11,805 bases of DNA from CAZZKG01 sp964654825 (GTDB taxonomy: Bacteria; Gemmatimonadota; CAZMKB01), in contig CAZZKG010000084.1 of assembly GCA_964654825.1 (NCBI GenBank), positions 1 to 11,805 on the forward strand, in the 5' to 3' direction. The position numbers and the translations under genes were made by a program. The notes below the pieces were generated by a model. The model was not told the DNA's origin, ran no database searches, and saw only the letters and a program-made list of their open reading frames with translations. The number at the start of each line of letters is the position of its first letter. The first letter of the stretch is position 1. Shown here one piece after another: positions 6,716-11,805 of this stretch.

Positions 6716-8620
6716 GTGCTGTATTCAGGTTTTACCGACAGAATCCTGTTCGTCGATCTTTCCACCGGAAAAACAGAAATCGAATCAAGAGGAGAAACAT
6801 TCTACCGGATGTATTTCGGGGGCAGGGCTCTCATAGCTCACGAACTCCTTACCCGAACATCGGCCGGGGTTGATCCTCTCGGTCCCGAAAATATTCTCGT
6901 CTGTGCTCCTGGAGTCATCACCGGAGCACCGATCGGAGGTACCGGTAGAAACAGTGTCGGGGCAAAGTCACCGCTCACCGGATGTTTTGGTGATGCCGAA
7001 GCCGGTGGATACTGGGGCGCCGAACTTAAAAAAGCAGGATATGACGCAATCATTCTCACAGGAGCTTCCGAGACACCGGCTTACCTCTCAATTACGGATG
7101 AGAAGGTAGAGGTCCGGGATGCGAGGGGTCTTTCGGGTAAAAAGACAGCGGAAGCCGACGAAGTGATCAGGCGCGAAATTGGTGACGGATCCGTCAGGAT
7201 CGCTCAGATCGGGCCCGCCGGTGAAAGATGTGTGAGGTTTGCCTGTGTGGTAAACGACCTCCATCATTTTGCTGGCAGGACCGGAATGGGTGCGGTGATG
7301 GGGTCTAAAAACCTGAGGGCGATAGCCGTGAGGGGGAGTGGGAAAATCGTCCCGAAGGATCCGGACACCTTTGCCGGGGTAGCCGATTGGCTGAAGGATA
7401 ACCACCGGAAACTCACAGGGGAACTCCACGATACCGGTACCATGTCCGTCCTTCTGCCGCTTCATCTGTCCGGAGGACTCCCGACCCGGAATTTTCTGGA
7501 GAGCTCTTTCGAGGGAGCTGAAAGAATCAGCGGCGAGGCCCTGAAAGAGAAACTCCTGGTATCGAGGAATACCTGTTATGCCTGCCCTGTTCGGTGTAAA
7601 AGAGTCATCGAAGCCTCCGAACCCTGGGAGATAGATCGGGTATACGGAGGACCCGAATATGAGACCGCCGCTGCGCTGGGAAGTAACTGCGGTGTAGACG
7701 ATCTCCGGGCAGTGTCGAAAGCGGGTGAATTGTGTAATGCCTGTGGTCTCGACACCATATCGACCGGTATGGTGATCTCGTTCGCCATGGAGTGCTTCGA
7801 GAAGGGGGTACTCGAGAGCAGCGACACGGACGGACTGGATCTTTGCTTCGGAAATGGTGAAGTTATGATAAAGATGATAGAAAAAATTGCACGCAGGGAG
7901 GGGCTCGGTGACCTTCTCGCCGAGGGAGTTAAGAGAGCGGCGCAGAAACTCGGGGGCCGGGCGATGGATTTTGCTCTCGAAGTGAAAGGGCAGGAGCTTC
8001 CCATGCACGAACCGAGATACAAGCATGGCATGGGTCTCGGATATGCAGTCTCAGCTACAGGTGCCGACCACTGTCACAATATCCATGATACGCTGTATGC
8101 GAGGCGATCACGTTACCTCGAGGATCTCTCTCCGCTCGGGATCCTGGAGCCTCTCGACGCGAGGGATCTCGGCGAGGAGAAGGTACGGCTCTATATGTAC
8201 GAATCAACATTCAAGAATTTTCAAAACTGTGCAGTGCTCTGCTATTTCGTCCCCTACCGCCACAATGATGTGGTCGATCTGGTCAGAGGTGTGACCGGAT
8301 GGGATACCTCGCTGTGGGAAATCATGAAGGTTGGACAGAGGGCTGTCAATCTCACCCGTGTTTACAATGTCCGGGAAGGTTTTGATGCCGATGATGACCG
8401 GCTGCCCGGAAGATTTTTCGAACCCCTCGGCAGTGGACCGCTTGAAGGTGTAAGTATCGACAGGACGAAGTTCGATCGCGCACGGCGGTCTTTTTATCGC
8501 ATGATGGGATGGTCGGTGAAAAAGGGCGTACCGGGACCCGGGGTCCTCCAGGAATTGGGTATCGGCTGGTCACACCGGATAATGAGAGAGGGAGGAAGGC
8601 AACGGAGGGAAAAAGAATGA
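6716..8620 (+). CDS. Aldehyde:ferredoxin oxidoreductase (tungsten/molybdenum bis-pterin enzyme)
   Basis: This cytoplasmic enzyme oxidises aldehydes to carboxylic acids with ferredoxin as acceptor, and in some members runs in reverse. It is 634 aa from GTG 6716, near the usual 600-620. Residues about 3-208 form the N-terminal pterin domain, starting SGFTDRILFVDLSTGK, with FGGRALIA where many members have GGRG. GRTGMGAVMGSKNLRAIAVRG at about 187-207 is a family hallmark. The [4Fe-4S] cluster ligands are C287, C290 and C294 in NTCYACPVRC, plus a distal cysteine, probably C509 in CAVLCYF (C505 is nearby). The pterin motif CGLDTISTG starts at 343 and VKGQELPMHEPR at 423. The stop TGA overlaps the next ATG by 4 nt, suggesting translational coupling. 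The preceding ferredoxin is the likely partner. The metal and true substrate cannot be read from the sequence; tungsten is usual in this family. Confidence 0.95.
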   Translation: MLYSGFTDRILFVDLSTGKTEIESRGETFYRMYFGGRALIAHELLTRTSAGVDPLGPENILVCAPGVITGAPIGGTGRNSVGAKSPLTGCFGDAEAGGYWGAELKKAGYDAIILTGASETPAYLSITDEKVEVRDARGLSGKKTAEADEVIRREIGDGSVRIAQIGPAGERCVRFACVVNDLHHFAGRTGMGAVMGSKNLRAIAVRGSGKIVPKDPDTFAGVADWLKDNHRKLTGELHDTGTMSVLLPLHLSGGLPTRNFLESSFEGAERISGEALKEKLLVSRNTCYACPVRCKRVIEASEPWEIDRVYGGPEYETAAALGSNCGVDDLRAVSKAGELCNACGLDTISTGMVISFAMECFEKGVLESSDTDGLDLCFGNGEVMIKMIEKIARREGLGDLLAEGVKRAAQKLGGRAMDFALEVKGQELPMHEPRYKHGMGLGYAVSATGADHCHNIHDTLYARRSRYLEDLSPLGILEPLDARDLGEEKVRLYMYESTFKNFQNCAVLCYFVPYRHNDVVDLVRGVTGWDTSLWEIMKVGQRAVNLTRVYNVREGFDADDDRLPGRFFEPLGSGPLEGVSIDRTKFDRARRSFYRMMGWSVKKGVPGPGVLQELGIGWSHRIMREGGRQRREKE

Positions 8621-9450
8621 TGCGCTATATATTTATAGTCCCGCTTCTGGGAATCCTGGTCCTTTTTCTGTCGTACGCAGGGTCCGGCAGGAAGGCCCCT
8701 ACTCCCGGGGAACTGGTTGAAGTAGAGCTCATGGATGTCGGAGTTGATCCCAATTCCAGGTCGCCGGTTCTCATCCTCATCGACAACGAGAAGGGACACG
8801 TGCTTCCGGTGTTCATCGGAATCCATGAAGCCTCTGCAATCACGAAGGGTCTCAGCCAGGATAAATCACGCAGACCTCTAACCCACGATCTAATCGTCAA
8901 CATGATCGACGAGCTGGGTGGAAGTTTGTCCAGAGTCGTGATCAAGGACCTGAAGGACAATGTCTTCTATGCGGATCTTGTGCTTTTCGTCAAAGACAGT
9001 GAGATACAAGTGGACTGCAGGCCTTCAGATGCGATCGCTGTCGCCGTCAGGCTCGGTGCACCGATCTACGTCACACGGGATGTTCTCGAATCATCCTTCA
9101 ATGAGGAACTCACAAACTGGTGGCACAGGGAGGGGACGATATCCAGGATCGGGCTCCGTCTGCAGAAATTGACAGAGGAGCTGGCCGCAGCGATGGGTGT
9201 TGAGGGTGTGGAAGGAGTCATTGTTTCTTCGATAAAGGATGGAGCTGCGGCTGATGAGGCAGGTATCGAGAGAGGGGATATCCTGCTCTCCCTCGATGGT
9301 GTAATCATGAAAGATCCTGCAGATGTCACCCTCGCACTCACAGAGAAAGAGGGACAGGTAATAGAAGTGTCTGTTCTGCGGAAGGGCGAGCAGCTTCTTC
9401 TCAAAATCAGTGTCCCTGCCTATGGTGAGGAGGGCCCGGATGAGCCCTGA
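8617..9450 (+). CDS. Exported or membrane-anchored bifunctional-nuclease (DUF151) domain fused to PDZ
   Basis: This 277-aa protein has three parts. Residues 4-21 (YIFIVPLLGILVLFLSYA) are a hydrophobic signal peptide or anchor after a positive N-terminus; there is no lipobox cysteine. Residues about 33-160 are a DUF151/BFN domain, with the signatures RPLTHDL at 86-92, LKDNVFYADL at 112-121 and CRPSDAIAVAVRLGAPI at 134-150. Residues about 178-266 form an HtrA-like PDZ domain, with GVIVSSIKDGAAADEAGI and GDILLSLDG. BFN proteins, first named for a plant nuclease with RNase and DNase activity, are usually small cytoplasmic proteins, so export plus PDZ is uncommon as far as I know. GGAGGG at 8604-8609 precedes ATG 8617; a second ATG follows at 8620. 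The gene overlaps the oxidoreductase stop by 4 nt. Nuclease activity is not shown by the sequence; a peptide-binding envelope role is an alternative. Confidence 0.88.
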   Translation: MMRYIFIVPLLGILVLFLSYAGSGRKAPTPGELVEVELMDVGVDPNSRSPVLILIDNEKGHVLPVFIGIHEASAITKGLSQDKSRRPLTHDLIVNMIDELGGSLSRVVIKDLKDNVFYADLVLFVKDSEIQVDCRPSDAIAVAVRLGAPIYVTRDVLESSFNEELTNWWHREGTISRIGLRLQKLTEELAAAMGVEGVEGVIVSSIKDGAAADEAGIERGDILLSLDGVIMKDPADVTLALTEKEGQVIEVSVLRKGEQLLLKISVPAYGEEGPDEP

Positions 9451-10180
9451 TGGGAAAGTGGCACTTGTCACCGGATCGGGCAGGGGTATCGGGAGAGCCA
9501 TTGCATGTGAGCTTGCCCGGCGGGGCTTCATTCTCGTCATAAACGGAAGGAAGGATGAAGAGGCACTCGATGACACGGTTCGGGAAATCGAATCCCTCGG
9601 CGGTAGAGCCATAGCCATTCTCGCCGATATGACCGTCCCTCAGGAGGTCGACCTCACCATCTCCAGAGTGACCGAAGAATTGGGTACGATCCATGTGCTG
9701 GTCAACAATGTCGGAGATTTTCTCCTGAAACCTCTCCTCGACGTGACTCCCGATGAGTGGACGGAGACTGTTGCCTCAAATCTCCACAGCGCTTTTTTCG
9801 CGTCCCGTGCCGCAGTTTTAGGGATGATAGAGAACGGATGGGGCAGGATCATCAACATTGGACTAGCCGGGTCGGATATTCCCGGTGCGTCCCCGAGGAT
9901 CACTCCATACGCGGTGGCAAAAACAGGGCTCTGGATCCTCACAAAATGTCTCGCCAGAGAGGTTGCGGGGAAGGGGGTCACGGTGAACATGGTTGCCCCG
10001 GGAGTAATCGATGATCCGAACAGGCAGCAGCGGTATGGATCTGCCGTCACTGTCCCGGCGGGAAGGTTCGGCCGCCCGGAAGAAGTAGCCGGTGCGATCA
10101 TGTTCTTCGTCGATGACAGGTCTTCATATATCACCGGTACATGTGTCAATGTCAGCGGCGGCTGGGAATCCGTGAGGTAG
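9440..10180 (+). CDS. Short-chain dehydrogenase/reductase (FabG-like, atypical active site)
   Basis: This is a classical-size SDR of 246 aa with a Rossmann fold that reduces or oxidises a carbonyl/alcohol using NAD(P)H. The dinucleotide motif is TGSGRGIG at 11-18, and NGR after strand 2 suggests NADPH. NNVG replaces the usual NNAG. The catalytic tyrosine and lysine are Y157 and K161 in PYAVAKTG. The usual serine position, found in FabG as IGS 13 residues before the tyrosine, reads NIGLAGS here: L142 stands in place of serine, with a two-residue insertion, and S145 is 12 residues before Y157. The C-terminus has PAGRFGRPEEVAGAI and the YITG segment. ATG 9440 follows GAGGAGGG at 9427-9434 and overlaps the upstream gene by 11 nt. 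Annotation as 3-oxoacyl-ACP reductase would be a guess; the substrate is unknown. Confidence 0.88.
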   Translation: MSPDGKVALVTGSGRGIGRAIACELARRGFILVINGRKDEEALDDTVREIESLGGRAIAILADMTVPQEVDLTISRVTEELGTIHVLVNNVGDFLLKPLLDVTPDEWTETVASNLHSAFFASRAAVLGMIENGWGRIINIGLAGSDIPGASPRITPYAVAKTGLWILTKCLAREVAGKGVTVNMVAPGVIDDPNRQQRYGSAVTVPAGRFGRPEEVAGAIMFFVDDRSSYITGTCVNVSGGWESVR

Positions 10181-10182
10181 CT

Positions 10183-11040
10183 GTGCGGATCGGCGCTCAT
10201 ATGTCAATATCCGGAGGTGTTCACAAGGCACTCATCGCGGGGAAGAGTCTCGGGTGTGAGGCGATACAGATTTTTACGAAGAGCCCCGGAAACTGGAGTG
10301 TCCCCGAACTCACCGGCACTCAGCTGGATCTGTGGGAAGAAGTCAGGGGGGCGATGCCGGGCATCCCCGTTGTAGCTCATGACTGTTATCTCGTGAATCT
10401 TGCCTCACCGGATAAAAGCCTCAGGGAAAGATCGATACACACGCTGCTCCTTGAAATGAAAACGGCACTGAAGCTTGGTATTGGGCTTTTTGTCATCCAT
10501 CCCGGAGCTCACACCGGCGGCGGGGAATCGGAAGGTCTGAAACTCGTTTCAGGAGCTCTGGATAGAGTGCTGTCCGAGGTCGGTGAGAGAAGATTCAAAA
10601 TTCTTCTCGAAACGACGGCAGGACAGGGAACCTCTCTCGGGTACAGGTTCGAGCAGCTCGCAGCTATCATGGGGGAGTGTTCGAATCGGGCGGGAGTAGG
10701 GGTGTGTGTCGACACGTGCCACATTTTTGCAGCAGGATATGATATCAGGAAACAGGAATCGTACGACCTGGTGATGGAAGAACTGGACAGGGTGGTGGGG
10801 CTCGACCATGTCGGGGCCGTGCACGTGAACGATTCGAAAAAAGCTCTGGGGAGTCGGGTGGACAGACACGAACACATCGGAAAAGGACAAATCGGTGCCG
10901 AGGGGATATCCTGTTTTCTCACCGACCGAAGACTTCACGGGCTGCCTTTCATCCTGGAGACACCGAAGGGGATCGGTGATCGCATGGACAGGAGGAACCT
11001 GAAGATGTTGAGGAAGATGAGAGAGAAAGGGAACTCTTAA
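10183..11040 (+). CDS. nfo: Endonuclease IV (AP endonuclease, Nfo)
   Basis: Endonuclease IV cuts DNA 5' of abasic sites and removes blocking 3' groups in base excision repair, using three zinc ions. The 285-aa TIM-barrel protein carries all nine metal ligands of the family: H66 (VVAHDCY), H106 (VIHPGAH), E143 (LLETTAGQG), D177 and H180 (VDTCHIFAAGYD), H214 (AVHVNDSK), D227 and H229 (RVDRHEHIGKG) and E259 (ILETPKG). The opening GAHMSISGG matches the family start. GTG 10183 is chosen because homology begins with RIGAH; GAGGT at 10174-10178 gives a tight 4-nt spacing and overlaps the upstream TAG. The open frame extends to 10141 but only inside the preceding gene. The 2-nt gap suggests coupling to the dehydrogenase. 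Confidence 0.97.
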   Translation: MRIGAHMSISGGVHKALIAGKSLGCEAIQIFTKSPGNWSVPELTGTQLDLWEEVRGAMPGIPVVAHDCYLVNLASPDKSLRERSIHTLLLEMKTALKLGIGLFVIHPGAHTGGGESEGLKLVSGALDRVLSEVGERRFKILLETTAGQGTSLGYRFEQLAAIMGECSNRAGVGVCVDTCHIFAAGYDIRKQESYDLVMEELDRVVGLDHVGAVHVNDSKKALGSRVDRHEHIGKGQIGAEGISCFLTDRRLHGLPFILETPKGIGDRMDRRNLKMLRKMREKGNS

Positions 11041-11061
11041 CCCAGACTGGCTGACTCACGC

Positions 11062-11805
11062 ATGCAGTTTCAGAATCCGGCCGAAGAAGATCTCTCTGTC
11101 AGAAATCAACTGATCCTGGCTGCTCTGTCGGGACTGGTCCTCAGGCTGATTTCTCTCCTTTTCGTACACCCTTCTCTCACATCGGATCCTCTCATCTACC
11201 ACGACCTCGCCCGATCACTCATCGAAAATGGGACGTATGCGTTAGATGGTCGAGCGACAGCCTACCGGCCGCCCGGTTATCCTTTCTTTCTCGCCGGAAT
11301 CGGGTCCCTGACAGGTTCTTTTGTTTTCCCCGCGAGGATCGTACAATCTCTCCTCGATGTTATGTCATGTCTCCTCCTCTACCGACTCGGGAAGAAGCTG
11401 TATTCGAACCGGGAGGGTGTGGTGGCGGCAGCTATCCTCGCAGTGTACATCCCCGGTCTTCTCTATTCACAGACCCTGTTTGCCGAGACGCTGTTCACGT
11501 TCCTCTTCCTTATCCTACTGAACACAATCACAACTGAGAGTCAGGGGGTGAAAAGATCCCTGAAACAGGGTGTAATACTCGGGCTCTGCGTCTTTGTAAA
11601 ACCACTGATGATTCTGTTTCCATGCGTGATGTTTCTTTGGGAACTTTTTACCGGAGAAACTGTCGGAAGATCCGCCGGACGGACTCTTCTCACCTCCCTC
11701 GTGATGATCGTTGTGATAAGCCCGTGGGTAATGAGAAACAGGATGGTCTTCGGAGAGTGGCTCTTTACCACAAACGGCGGGATCAATTTCTGGATCGGGA
11801 ATAAC
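11062..11805 (+). CDS. GT-C family membrane glycosyltransferase (ArnT/PMT-like), partial at right edge
   Basis: The frame from ATG 11062 stays open to the window end, giving 248 residues of an incomplete protein. It is rich in hydrophobic segments, the first at about residues 17-36. The first outer loop has SDPLIYHDLARSLIENG followed by AYRPPGYPFFLAG at 67-79. This Asp-rich loop plus the PPGYP motif is typical of GT-C enzymes that transfer sugars from polyprenyl-phosphate donors in the membrane (glycosyltransferase family 39/83, ArnT- and PMT-like); D42 or D48 is the likely catalytic acid. The visible end, PWVMRNRMVFGEW with TNGGINFWIGNN, matches the family pattern preceding the large soluble part. 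No good SD is seen before ATG 11062, so the start is less certain. It begins 21 nt after nfo and in the same frame. The acceptor (protein, lipid or glycan) cannot be told. Confidence 0.85.
   Translation, partial: MQFQNPAEEDLSVRNQLILAALSGLVLRLISLLFVHPSLTSDPLIYHDLARSLIENGTYALDGRATAYRPPGYPFFLAGIGSLTGSFVFPARIVQSLLDVMSCLLLYRLGKKLYSNREGVVAAAILAVYIPGLLYSQTLFAETLFTFLFLILLNTITTESQGVKRSLKQGVILGLCVFVKPLMILFPCVMFLWELFTGETVGRSAGRTLLTSLVMIVVISPWVMRNRMVFGEWLFTTNGGINFWIGNN

Noticed and set aside
10141..10182. Longer endonuclease IV start inside the dehydrogenase gene
   Set aside because: The extra residues do not match the family, and homology starts at RIGAH after GTG 10183.
1..11805. Search for CRISPR arrays, tRNA genes, insertion-sequence ends and phage genes
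   Set aside because: I saw no regular direct repeats, cloverleaf-like sequence, transposase or integrase motifs on either strand.

Overview
The window is a gene-dense, moderately GC-rich piece of a bacterial chromosome. All genes run on the + strand, gaps are short, and I found no insertion sequences, CRISPR arrays, tRNA or rRNA genes. An aldehyde:ferredoxin oxidoreductase (a tungsten/molybdenum pterin enzyme) next to an Allochromatium-type 2[4Fe-4S] ferredoxin points to an anaerobe or microaerophile. The Shine-Dalgarno (SD) sites are strong, and two sites look like sigma-70 promoters starting with TATTGACA. Nothing in the sequence fixes the phylum. No gene-free stretch exceeds 300 bases; the longest are positions 1-160, 3086-3206 and 6608-6715.

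Layout. (1) Positions 1-3085: an AT-rich leader with a candidate promoter and an inverted repeat, then cystathionine beta-synthase (with C-terminal CBS domains), cystathionine gamma-lyase/synthase and the queuosine enzyme QueF. The first two are 9 nt apart and would carry out reverse transsulfuration, homocysteine to cysteine. (2) Positions 3156-6275: a near-consensus promoter, mutS, and a small two-helix membrane protein of unknown function 12 nt downstream. (3) Positions 6284-11805: a second candidate promoter, then ferredoxin, aldehyde:ferredoxin oxidoreductase, an exported bifunctional-nuclease (DUF151)/PDZ fusion, a short-chain dehydrogenase, endonuclease IV (nfo) and the start of a GT-C membrane glycosyltransferase that runs off the right edge. 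From the oxidoreductase onward the genes overlap or nearly touch (4-nt overlap, 11-nt overlap, 2-nt gap, 21-nt gap), which suggests one transcript and translational coupling.

How the genes work together. The ferredoxin is the likely electron partner of the oxidoreductase. The other genes in that run share no single known pathway: carbonyl redox, an exported DUF151/PDZ protein, abasic-site DNA repair and envelope glycosylation. The least ordinary items are the DUF151-PDZ fusion with an N-terminal export segment, the strong hairpin between ferredoxin and oxidoreductase that also bears on the oxidoreductase start, the short-chain dehydrogenase lacking the usual catalytic serine position, and the inverted repeat in the transsulfuration leader. 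I saw no clear new multi-gene system; the most promising candidate is the DUF151-PDZ protein and its operon.
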